NCBI RefSeq assembly: GCF_900116105.1
Contig: NZ_FPAC01000001.1
Span: 2,098,862-2,162,861, forward strand
DNA length: 64,000 bases
Reading direction: 5' to 3'
Source: Paenibacillus sp. 453mf
GTDB taxonomy: Bacteria > Bacillota > Bacilli > Paenibacillales > Paenibacillaceae
Position 1 is the stretch's first letter. Each line of letters starts with the position of its first letter. Positions 12,001 to 18,900 of this stretch are shown here, in pieces. The notes under the pieces are model-generated. The model saw only the letters and a program-made list of their open reading frames with translations, searched no databases and was not told the origin of the DNA. Made by a program: the position numbers and the translations under genes.

Positions 12001-13469
12001 ATGGCTCCAAAAATCTCATAGGTTGATCCATCAAAAGCATAATTGGATAGCTGTAATATACGATCTGACTCCTGTACGTCCATAAATCCGTTGTTAACCG
12101 AGGTTTTGACAATATTACGATGGGTTGTCACTACCCCTTTTGGCTTTCCAGTAGAACCCGAAGTATACATAATATATGCAGGGCACTCAGCTGAAATGGA
12201 ATAAGCCGGGATCAGAACCTCTGTCATCTCTTTTACATTATTTACGTCATCAATGGAAAGGATCTTTCCATCATAATCTTTTATAATTTGTTCTTTATCC
12301 GCAATAAGCCAACTTGCCTTGCTGTCGGTGAGAATATTGCTGATCCTTTCATTTGGAAAAGCAGGATCAATCGGGACATAGATACTGCCTGTTCTTAAGA
12401 TCGCGAATATAGAAATGATCATTTCCATCGAGCGATCGGCTAACATACCAATCGTGTCTCCGGATCTTACTCCCTTCTTCAGCAGAGCCGAAGCCACAGA
12501 TTCAATACGCTGATCAAGCTCTCTGTATGTTAGTTGCTCATCTCCCATAATAAGAGCTGGGTGATCTGGATACATCAATACTTGCTTCTTAAACAAGCTA
12601 ACAATAGAATCATTTCTCGGATATGCTGCAGTTGTGGCATTAAACTGCTCAAGCTTCTCTTTTTCTTCCATGGTCAATATTTTTGCCGTATCTAAGATAC
12701 TATCCGTCTGATGGATCATGCAATCCATAATCTTGAGATATACGTCAAAAAGCCGATCAGTGAAGTCCCTTTCGTACATGGATACCATCTTGACAGATAA
12801 TTCGCCAAGCGTTACTGAGACGCTAAAATCTAGTAAAGTGTTTGTTCTTTCGAAGCTAAAGGGCATAAAATCAAACAAACCTTCATTAAGTGTTTCGTAA
12901 ACATGGAAATCTATAAAATTGAAAGCAGTATCGAAGAATGGATTTTCCATGTTGCTTTGTTCTTCTTCCACAGCTTTTTGGATTTGAACTAAAGAAAGTC
13001 TTCCGTACTTTTTTAGTTCATTTTGCTTGACTTGAACGTACTGTACTACTTCTCCCCAACTCATACCTGGATGGAAAATCGTACGGAGCGGAACCGTATT
13101 TAAGAAGCATCCCAACATGCGAGCTCCATCTTGAGAGACTGGTCGACCATTTTCTACAAGGCCGATCAAGATATCATTTTCATATGAGAACATGTACAGT
13201 GAACTGATGTAGGCAGCTAAACATATGGATTTTACAGTGACTTTTTGCTGTTGTGCAGCTCTCTGCAAATGGTTATACCGATCTGAAGATAGTGTCTTGA
13301 TGGAAGTGCTTGATTCATTAACCTTGCTTAATCTTGGCTGTTCAGGGAATTCATATTTGCGATAATCACTCAGCTCAGCACGCCAGTAATCGAACATCTC
13401 TTGATTCGAAGAAAGGGCCAGCTGTTCAATTACATAATCTCTGTAGGTTGACTTTATGGGATTAAGCAA
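78..13469 (-). CDS. Giant NRPS subunit: (half C)-A-T-C-A-T-C-A-T-C-A-T-E-docking tail
   Basis: This 4463-residue nonribosomal peptide synthetase adds four amino acids. Approximate layout: C-terminal lobe of a condensation domain (1-270); A (285-790), T (800-870); C (885-1320), A (1340-1835), T (1845-1915); C (1930-2365), A (2385-2880), T (2890-2960); C (2975-3410), A (3425-3925), T (3935-4005); epimerization domain (4020-4430). Carrier motifs are GGHSL three times and GGDSI before the epimerase, as expected. The C domains carry HHIISDG, HHIISDG and HHIASDG; the E domain has HHLIIDGVSW and FNYLGQF. The last 30 residues (SDLTFDELDDIEDIIKEL) look like a donor COM docking domain. All four A domains have FDG(S/A)T at the A4 position. 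By eye, the specificity residues resemble aliphatic (Ile/Val/Leu) codes. The start is a TTG with a GGAGG site 9 bases upstream, overlapping the previous stop by 8 bases; it falls inside a C domain, so the break may be a frameshift. Confidence 0.93.
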   Translation of the reverse strand: MLNPIKSTYRDYVIEQLALSSNQEMFDYWRAELSDYRKYEFPEQPRLSKVNESSTSIKTLSSDRYNHLQRAAQQQKVTVKSICLAAYISSLYMFSYENDILIGLVENGRPVSQDGARMLGCFLNTVPLRTIFHPGMSWGEVVQYVQVKQNELKKYGRLSLVQIQKAVEEEQSNMENPFFDTAFNFIDFHVYETLNEGLFDFMPFSFERTNTLLDFSVSVTLGELSVKMVSMYERDFTDRLFDVYLKIMDCMIHQTDSILDTAKILTMEEKEKLEQFNATTAAYPRNDSIVSLFKKQVLMYPDHPALIMGDEQLTYRELDQRIESVASALLKKGVRSGDTIGMLADRSMEMIISIFAILRTGSIYVPIDPAFPNERISNILTDSKASWLIADKEQIIKDYDGKILSIDDVNNVKEMTEVLIPAYSISAECPAYIMYTSGSTGKPKGVVTTHRNIVKTSVNNGFMDVQESDRILQLSNYAFDGSTYEIFGAMLNGASLILISRQQMLNVQELAKTMLTQKITSCFMTAALFNTLVDWDVHSLKYVRKLFFGGEAASKSHVARALEVLGENRLVNGYGPTETTVFAATYSVDGSLLAYDTVPIGKPIHNTKVYVLNQADQLQPVGVPGELCVTGDGLAEGYLSQQDLTDERFVPCPFEPGQRMYRTGDLVRWLPDGLLEYRGRIDQQVKIRGNRVELTEIQGKLAETDSIKEAVVTAQRDQHGHSYLCAYVVPEGTDYSVQKWKKQLRQTLPEYMIPSTFITLSTLPKTSNGKLDHKALPAPEKLENDSYIAPTNELEEKLISLWEEILHVQRIGIDEHFFEIGGHSLKAMMLAAKIQKNLEINISLQDVFKLPTIREMAEWMVSKQKTDILKIQPAAVQDLYPASSIQKRLYIVQQFENAETSYNMPITVELKGELKIEKLVKSLLALIRRHEVLRTSFEIQNGELCQRVHQVEALEPFVLQQEMLRHHELSDEAVKRIASQFIVPFDLGQAPLFRAGLMTFADDHHVLLLDMHHIISDGMSIHILLKDLIALYENQQLPELRIQYKDFAVWESEMDEKGYESSERYWLSKFKHEPAVIDIPTDYVRPVHRSFKGQRLRFEMPAELESKLRQISAARHDTLFMIMMAAFQVLLAKYSGEDDIVVGTPFSLRGAVGEESLTGMFANTLAIRTTPDPGMLVREYLDSVHKQVLSAFEHGTYPLQKLINRLSLSTDHRRHPLFETMFVVQDQGMEQLANTELSVHYSEWDQGTSKFDMTWICSSTEEGMDLGIEYRTDLWTAETIHRIAHHYFHILSQLLEFPDLSIGDVELLTSTEAEQLDEWNKTSVDYPAHLNIAELFEQQSRIRSEADALIMGTSKMSYRELNEAANRLARYISEKGLRPGERVGLLMNRSMDMIVSILAVIKAGGVYVPLDPTFPKDRILFMLGDSQAHLVIASDEYEVSGYEGEIVHYDTALWSGQSSSNLENYRQIKSTQPLYIMYTSGSTGTPKGVLATHRNVVKTMINNGYLQIKDSDRFLQASNYAFDGATFDIFGALLHGASLVLIERTEMLHAVALADVISSQHITVLFLTTALFNTLIDFDPSCFLGTRKVLFGGEKVSVNHVGRALDVLGEGRLIHMYGPTESTVFSTFHEISSASHVPIGRPTNNTLLYVLNKSGKRQPIGVPGELYIGGDGVALAYLGRPELTSERFIVDPNLSSSRLYKTGDWVKLLSDGSLEFVERIDLQVKIRGHRVELGEIEARIRMLEGVQETIVVANTDEQGHSYLGAYVVAEDKRLLKLTPFTIASWKNELKPYLPDYMIPTIFMLLEELPLTSNGKVNRRVLPRLELKQGDNYAPATNETQKVLVSLWEEVLGISKIGIHDHFFEIGGHSLRAMMLVGKIHQTFNVKMSLSDIFQMPILADMSAWIQQSDLQPHMAIQSGPEQPEYPLTDLQKQIYYAYQHEEAVLSYNMPMLFELEGIVDIARLEASFVRIIGRHEALRTSIHLESGQFSQKIYDMSKLDWQISRSIVEDQSEEVNIQDYLNKWMTGFVKPFQLENAPLLRVSLLTVHPELHYLAFDTHHIISDGVSTELLYDELMTLYQGLPLKPVRVQYKDYAVWKSERIKDKAYEESEQFWLTEYSDFAGTAELPMDNQRPAVKSSQGSIYRFELGEKSYHLLQQEAEKYSTTPFTLLLAAYNILLSRYTGEEDIVVGTPIAGRNHADTQQTIGMFVNTLPLRVRADSAKTAVEYITNLKHYILDAFEHGDYSLSSLTEKLNIPFSPSRNPLFDTLFVLQDMKLNSTALPDLNVRPMKWRGQQAKFDMTWAWQVEEGRMMAEIEYCSDLWNEDSIKRMAVHYERLLNEMLIHRNTKIKDLEMLSAPEYEQFKQWNQTKALYPDNLSLIDLFERRVKEQPGHTALKYQEQQITYKELNDRVIRMAGYLWRQGIRHGGYVGLLTDRNPQMIVSILAVLKVGASYVPLDPSFPDERLHFMLENSGAKWLIAEEGKCIPQFMGAVLSMSEPADYAEDSFISTRTYATAADPAYIMYTSGSMGQPKGVITTHRSIVNVCCNNGHVELGPEDRMLQLSNYAFDGSTFDIFGTLLNGATLVLLPSTMLQDVSVLSSTIRNENITVQFMTTALFNTLVEYDLDSLKSLRKIIFGGEAASYQHVLKALDTLGEHRMINAYGPTETTVFASMYSVDHYIKITRNIPIGRPIKNTRLYVVNANDQLQPVGIPGELYIAGDGLAEGYLGQPELTSSKFIDVFQEKERSYRTGDIVKWLPNGDLAYISRADGQLKIRGNRIEADEVENAINSLPGVSEAVAKGHRDRNGTSMLVAYVVCHPRFGFSEDELMMGWKQELRTILPEYMIPSVFILLESLPLTHNGKVDRRALPEPAMTASSSYVEPVTDIEIELANLWSDLLGIESVGSADSFFLLGGHSLKAMMLAARIYERWEVKLALPELFNAGTLAEMSRLIEKGHKQKYNPIPMAAEQVSYPVSSAQKRLYLIEQFEETNNSYNMPIVMKMKGKLIVERLELALRKLIHRHESLRTSYGMDDGEVRQRIHSINEIEFELIRGENTQGLSSDIYIESCLGEFIRPFDLSEAPLIRAGLYDLSNDEYVLLLDTHHIASDGISTGILYQDLIKLYEGQALEPMSIQFKDYATWHNHRRSEPDYLASEQFWVSKFKESPAVIDILTEGRRPVRRGFEGAVYSFELDSQLYKRLKELSTRTNSTLFMVLLAGYNVLLSKYTAEKDIVVGTPVAGRYHSDTASIAGMFVNTIALRNCVEGHYEVDEWIKLIRTATLQAFEHGAYPLDELIEKLRMNRDPGRNPLFDTMFVLQDAKPEAAHLSQLDIESLEWATRTAKFDMTWAVHDNDGLLKMTVEYSTELYQAEQIDRMTQHFVHILDQMTSQPKGQLHQLKLITVEEEKQILECFNNTGASYPRSKNIIELFEEQALSRPDHAAVHFNEESLTYSELNRLTRQFAAVLIDKGLRPGTAVGLRAERSIEMIVGILGILRAGGAYVPIDPSYPDERAAYMLNNSGATILAAPSGTIINGFNGVYAPLEPLHWSNSEAINGDIVLIHPDMPAYIMYTSGSTGEPKGVVTTHQNVVKTSINNGFVVLTPEDRILQLSNYAFDGSTFEIFGSLLNGSTLIVIRKEDVLDIAKLAEIIEKEHVASFFITTTLFNALVDYDVTSLKHIKRVFVGGEATSKPHMKSAYEYLGANRIANGYGPTETTVFATTYNVDETLHTMHSVPIGRPIHNTRTYVVSEEGHLQPIGIAGELYIAGEGLAQEYLGEPEMTHTRFASIPSLNEPRVYRSGDKVKWLPDGSLEFISRIDHQVKIRGHRIEPGEIETRLMEHPLVKEAVVIARKADTGHYLCAYLVNSANLSTQEVRRFLQERVPEYMIPSYFIFIAQLPLTRNGKLDHRALPDPDLDLIQESYVAPQTEEEIVLSEVWSEVLGVTQMGVDDNFFTLGGDSIRSIQIVSKLAKLKWKLQVKHLMLYPTIAECALYLERTEIKRESSRLMVGEIPLTPIQIWFFEQNFVDEGHFNQSMMLYNARGWNEQVLRDSFAQLIAEHDALRIRFTKENAVTKQIVCPLDQGPFYTLDTFELEEHTDYDAQMEYLATAIHSQMDIASMLCKLGIFRTDQGDHLLIAIHHLIIDGVSWRILIEDLMQIYNAMLAGEEPYILDNTDTYFDWSHRLAAQAARGDYQREASYWKEIEERAVALHSRKQVPCTYKDSATLSMELDAAVTLQLLTEVHRAYHTEVNDLLLSALAMTYETEILIHLEGHGREDLVDGSDLSRTIGWFTSIYPVILSSSQDLGDTLRNMKEMLRSIPNKGAGYGVLKYLTTDMGEALNASNADIVFNYLGQFENHENNRDDHFSPMPMGELISPLNRMTHHEEWNCVISKSKFKLTYRYNPEVIGENTANLRLEQFNSHLKSLINHCIDREEEYTPSDYTDSDLTFDELDDIEDIIKEL

Positions 13470-15918
13470 TGACTTCTTCCTCCTTCAACATGCCGCATAA
13501 ATTTAATAACTCAGACATAAAGACAGCTACGCTCCAGCCATCGAGTATCGCATGATGAAAGATCCAGCCAATATACGTTTCTTCATTCGAAGTAAATAGT
13601 ACAATTCTCCATAGAGGCGCTTGATGAATATCAAAAGGCTGCTCACGATCTTTTATTAAATAATTCGTAATTTCCGATTCCACGTCCGAGGAGGTTAATC
13701 GTACTTCCCTCACTTCAAAATTGACTTGCTCACAAACATATTGAACAGGCACAGGAAAATCAGAGATATTGAAGCCTGTACGCAAAATAGAATGCCTGCT
13801 GGCTAGAACACTCATGATCTCATGTAGCTTAGAGGTTGTTACTTGAAGCCCATTAATACGGTATATGAATTGGTCGTGATACACCCCTTCGCCTTGATGC
13901 TTTATGTAGTGAAAGACCATGCCTTGTTGAATGTCGCTCATAGGGAACAGATCCAGAACGTGTTGTGGAAGAAATGAACGATATAACGGGTTTTCCATCC
14001 ATTCCTTTCTTTGTTCGATCAGCTTTGCTTTTATTATTCTTTTTTCTTCATCGATTGTATTCGTTACTTTACTGTTCCGAATCAAGCTTCTAATCGTTGG
14101 GTATTTATATAAATCAATGATTTCCATACTCGTACCAAGCTCTTTATTGGTCATACTTATAAGCTCGATTGCCCTGATCGAATCCCCGCCTAGTTCAAAA
14201 TAATTACTTTCTACACCCATATTGGTGTGATGAAGAAGCTCTTGCCAAATACGGAGCATATTTTCTTCCATGAGGCTCTCTGGCAGGACGAGCTCGGCTG
14301 TCTTATTCGACTCAGAAAGAGCACCGGGGGTCGGTAGTAACTTCACATCCACTTTATTGTTTGTAGTCATAGGTATCTCTTGCATGTGGAAAAAGTGAGC
14401 TGGAAGCATATACTGGGGAAGATGCAGTGACAAATGTTTTCTTAGATCCCCAGCTTGGTGAGAGCGTTCAGATACATAATAGGCGCACAATTTATCTTCA
14501 TTGAACCGGTCCTTTTTGACAGTTACGACTGCTTGCTGAACCCCATCGAATTGCAACAATCTGGATTCTATTTCACCTAATTCAATCCGATAGCCTCTAA
14601 TTTTAACCTGATGATCCATCCGGCCAAGATACTCTAGTTCACCATCCATATTCCAACGGGCTAAATCTCCTGTCCGATATAAACGCTTACCAGGAAGGAA
14701 AGGAAGCGTTACAAAACGAGCTTCTGTCAGTTCCGGCCGATTTATATATCCTCTTGCAACCCCATCTCCTGCGACATAGATCTCTCCCTCTACACCGATA
14801 GGCACAAGTTCACGTTTATCATCTACAATATAGATTTGAAGGGTAGGAATCGGTTTCCCAATCTTACTGGCACGACTGTTTATTTCTATCATACCTATCT
14901 CTTTATATGTGACGTGAACCGTTGTCTCCGTAATACCATACATATTAATCAGCTTCGTTTTCGGAAAATGCTGATTAAAGCTGGCTAACATTGCAGGCTG
15001 AAGCGCCTCACCACCAAAGATGACCGTCCGTACTTTAAGGCTGCTATTCTTAACCGTTAATGCGATCCTAGCCAGCTGATAAAATGCAGTGGGCGTCTGA
15101 TTGAGCACGGTTACCTGCTCTTCTTGCAACAAATGAAGAAATTTAGCCGGCTCACGGGACACAGCTTGTGGAACAATTACCAGAGTGCCGCCATACAATA
15201 GGGCTCCGTACATTTCCCAGACAGAAAAATCAAAGCAGAAAGAATGGAACAAAGTCCATACATCCTTCTCGCTAAAGTCAAATAAATTTCTATCATTAAA
15301 TAGAAGCCGTACAACATTCCGGTGCTCTATCATTACTCCCTTGGGTTGTCCTGTTGATCCGGAAGTATAGATGATGTAAGCAAGGTCTGAGGATGCACTC
15401 GTATGATGTTGAACGGCTGGCTGACTATAACCTGGCAAGATGGTGACATCGTTTGGATTTACGACAGGGATATCCAATCCTTCTGGAACCAGCGAAATAT
15501 CCTGAGCGATACATAGTACGGCTCCACTGTCCTTCAGCATGTAACTGATCCGGTCTTCAGGATACTCCGTGTCAATCGGCATATAAGCAGCGCCTGCTTT
15601 TAGTACAGCGAGAATTGAAATGACCATATCCATCGTTCTTGGACAGAGAATGCCTACAATTTGGTTTGGCGTTATACGTCTTGAACGAATAACCTCTGCT
15701 AATTCGTCCGCTCTGCTATTCAGCTCATCGTAGGTCAGCTGCTGATCTTCAAATTTGATAGCAATACGGCTGCCGGATTGTAGTACTTGTCTCTCGAACA
15801 AAGTCTGAATCGTCATCTCTGAGGGGTAATTAGCATGCGTATCGTTAAAATCATAAAGAAGTCTTCGCCTCTCCTGATCGGGCATGAAATTTAAACTAGA
15901 CAGTTTGATAATCAACAA
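13462..15918 (-). CDS. NRPS module: A (threonine-type)-T-(N-terminal half of C)
   Basis: This subunit has an adenylation domain (roughly residues 30-535), a carrier domain with the FELGGDSI motif, and the N-terminal lobe of a condensation domain with HHAILDG at its very end; it stops about 25 residues later. The matching C-terminal lobe is at the start of the next reading frame. Pocket residues read by eye from the A4-A5 region are D-F-W-N-I-G-M-V-H, which is the well-known threonine signature. The frame is open up to 16032, but codons above about 15920 duplicate the end of the upstream gene in another frame. In-frame starts are TTG at 15918 (behind GGAAGGGG) or ATG at 15885 (no ribosome site), and neither is convincing. 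The protein probably continues the upstream AL-T-C polypeptide through a one-base frame change. Start uncertain, identity certain. Confidence 0.88.
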   Translation of the reverse strand: MLIIKLSSLNFMPDQERRRLLYDFNDTHANYPSEMTIQTLFERQVLQSGSRIAIKFEDQQLTYDELNSRADELAEVIRSRRITPNQIVGILCPRTMDMVISILAVLKAGAAYMPIDTEYPEDRISYMLKDSGAVLCIAQDISLVPEGLDIPVVNPNDVTILPGYSQPAVQHHTSASSDLAYIIYTSGSTGQPKGVMIEHRNVVRLLFNDRNLFDFSEKDVWTLFHSFCFDFSVWEMYGALLYGGTLVIVPQAVSREPAKFLHLLQEEQVTVLNQTPTAFYQLARIALTVKNSSLKVRTVIFGGEALQPAMLASFNQHFPKTKLINMYGITETTVHVTYKEIGMIEINSRASKIGKPIPTLQIYIVDDKRELVPIGVEGEIYVAGDGVARGYINRPELTEARFVTLPFLPGKRLYRTGDLARWNMDGELEYLGRMDHQVKIRGYRIELGEIESRLLQFDGVQQAVVTVKKDRFNEDKLCAYYVSERSHQAGDLRKHLSLHLPQYMLPAHFFHMQEIPMTTNNKVDVKLLPTPGALSESNKTAELVLPESLMEENMLRIWQELLHHTNMGVESNYFELGGDSIRAIELISMTNKELGTSMEIIDLYKYPTIRSLIRNSKVTNTIDEEKRIIKAKLIEQRKEWMENPLYRSFLPQHVLDLFPMSDIQQGMVFHYIKHQGEGVYHDQFIYRINGLQVTTSKLHEIMSVLASRHSILRTGFNISDFPVPVQYVCEQVNFEVREVRLTSSDVESEITNYLIKDREQPFDIHQAPLWRIVLFTSNEETYIGWIFHHAILDGWSVAVFMSELLNLCGMLKEEEVIA

Positions 15919-18900
15919 CCCCTTCCAATATTGTTGTGTAAAAATCCAGCAGCCTCTCGATCGTCTCTCTCCGGTATAAATCCGTATTATATTCCATTCG
16001 CAGCTTGAGCACGTCAGACTCCTCATACACATGAAGTATTAGGTCATACTTTGAAGTATCGCCTGTTTCAATTTTCATATGGGCTGTGGTCTGTCCTAAC
16101 GCATATTGATGCGTAAATTCGTTTTGCAGCGTAAACATCACTTGAAGGGGAGAACGAAGTGAACCTGACTCTCTCTCTGAAATGTTGTTCAGCACCATTT
16201 CCAAAGGCACATCTTGGTGTTGATAAGCTCCAAGGGCTGTGTTTTTCACTTGATCCAGCAGTTCGTCAAATGTCATCTCATCCGCAATCTCTACTTTCAT
16301 AACGACTGTGTTCGCAAGGAAACCGATGAGTTTATCTGTATCTGGCCTGTTTCTATTCGCCATCACTGTCGTAATAGGTAGTTCTGCTTGTCCAGTGAAT
16401 CGATGGATCAGGTAAGAGTAGGTCGCGAACAAGAGCATAAAAAGTGTTGTGTTCGTTCGAGCTACTTTCTCGTAAGCCAGTTTGGTAACACGAGGGCTAA
16501 CGATTTTTTCGAGTGTATCCCCAGCAAATCTCGGATTTTCAGTTGATAGAGTATCAGATGGCACCTGCAAGGACATATTTTCTCCTTCTATGTGCTTTTT
16601 CCAATACTCTGCTTTACGATATAAAAATGAGGACGAGGTGTTCTCTAGCTCGGATTGCCATAAGATGTAATCAGAGTAGCTCACCGTTTCAGCCTGTTCC
16701 TCTATATTTCCGTGTAAATAGAGATGTATGAGTTCGTTCGTAAAAATCTCAACTGACCAGCCGTCTGACATAATATGATGCATGGACACAACCAGCGTAT
16801 GGTCTTCTATGCTATTAGCTAATAAAGTACAGCGAATGCAATGGTCATTGATAAGGTCAAAGCGTCTGTTTGCCTCGTTCTTAATGTATGTGTTACGGTG
16901 CAGCTCTCGTTCTTCCTCACTCCACTCTTTCAAATCTACAAATTGAACGTAAGGCACGACATGATCCTCGATATACTGATAGGGACTATTGTTATCCACA
17001 CCGAATCTAACTCGCAGTGCTTCATGTCGTCCGAATAAAGTTAGAAGACTTCCATAGAGTGTGTCATATTGAAGTTCACCTTGAAACCTGATAGAGAATG
17101 TGGAAGTGTAGAATGGGCTGTCCGGGACCATCATATGCAAGAACCATTGACTCTTTTGTTTAAGTGTCAGGGGCAGCCTCTCACTTTTATGAGATCGGAC
17201 GGGTATCGTTAAGAACTCCTCTTGCTCCTCTGCGTCACTCAACAACTCTAACAAGCCGGCTACTGTTGCCTGTTTAAAGAATTGTGCAGCAGTGATCTGA
17301 ATAGAATACCGTCTATAAATCATTGTGATCAGCTTGGACATTTTAAGAGAATCGCCACCTAGCTGAAAAAAATCCTCGTGTTCGGACAGTTCCGTTAAAC
17401 CTAGGACCTTACAGAAACAATCAGCCAAAAAGGCGGCCTTCTCTTCTGTATTCTGGTCCTTTCCTACTCCTTTTGCTTGAATACGGTATAATTCGATCCG
17501 GCTTGGATTGAGATGGTTCTCTTCCAATAAATTTCTTATGGCCAAATAAAGAGCAGATTCCGAAATTAATCCTTCATCTAAGGAGTACTGAACCCTCACC
17601 CGAGTATTTTCATCGATTGTATCGGTAATAGTCTCCTGTTCTTCTTGAATTTTTTCTATTAATCTACTCTTCTGTACACGTTCTTCTATTAACTGTTCCA
17701 ATTCATATAGCAGCTCGTCGTAACAACCCTGCATTAAATCACTCACAAGCTGCAGCCTCTGGATCTTGCCGGTAGGCGTACGGTGGAAATTCTCTCTCCT
17801 GACCGGAATTACATATCTCGGATAAACTCCAAACTGTCTTGAAATAACTCCTCTTAGATGTTGTATAAGTAAGATGCTGAAATCAGGTTCGTTGTGTATC
17901 GGACTAAAAAACAGTAATAGATGATCATTTCCATTCTCTCCTCCGGACATGCCAGCAGCAGCTACATATCCAGGAACGATTCCTTCGACTTCTTTCAAGG
18001 CAGCTTCAACTTCAAAGTTATATACATTCTTGGCGTTAATAATAAGAACATCTTTCTCTCTTCCAGTGAGGATAAGACTTCCGTTTTTTACAAAGCCAAG
18101 ATCACCTGTTTCAAACCATCCATTCTCTGTAAATGCTTCCTTCGTTGCAGCCTCATTCTTGTAGTAACTGTCAATGACTGTACTTCCTCTGAGATGCACT
18201 TTGCCAACCACGCCTTCACCAAGCTCAGATCCATTCGGATCCGAGATACGAAGCTCTACTCCTGGGATGACATTTCCAACCTCAGCAAAAGCTACGGACG
18301 TATTGCTGTCATTCCCTTCACCAAATATTAAATGATCCTCCAGGCTGTCTTTGCGAACGAAATATACTCCCGTTGATGGAGAGTCATCTAGTTGTTGTCC
18401 AAAGCATAAGCTTCCTGAAAATTCGGACATTCCATAAGCGGGAATAATGCAGTGATTACTTAATCCAAAACGAGCTAGTTTTCTTAGAAAGTTTTTCGCT
18501 GTCATCACTGAAATGGGCTGACCTACATTTAATAGGATTCTTACTGAAGACAAATCCCAATGATCATCAATACTTTCTTCGTTGAGTTGATTGATCTGAT
18601 CGTATCCAAAATTAGGAGACCAGGAAAAGGTCACCCGATGCAAGCTCATATCCTCCAGCCATACAGCCGGACGTGATAGAAAACGCTCAACAGGACTTAG
18701 AACTTGTTCGCTGCCGATCACCATGCCAAGAATATGGTTGGTTAGAAGACCTCCTGCATGATACAGTGGCATCCAATTTAAAGTGACTTCATTCTCAGTT
18801 AATTGTAAATGTCGCTGAATACCAATGATGTTGGATAATATATTTGAATTTCTGTAAGAAACGCACTTTGGAATGCCAGTTGTGCCTGAGGTGAATAGGA

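Noticed and set aside
13455-13475. Programmed +1 ribosomal frameshift in the NRPS.
   Set aside because: The codon before the stop (GCT TAA) cannot re-pair after a +1 slip, and no stimulator is evident; a restart at TTG or an indel fits better.
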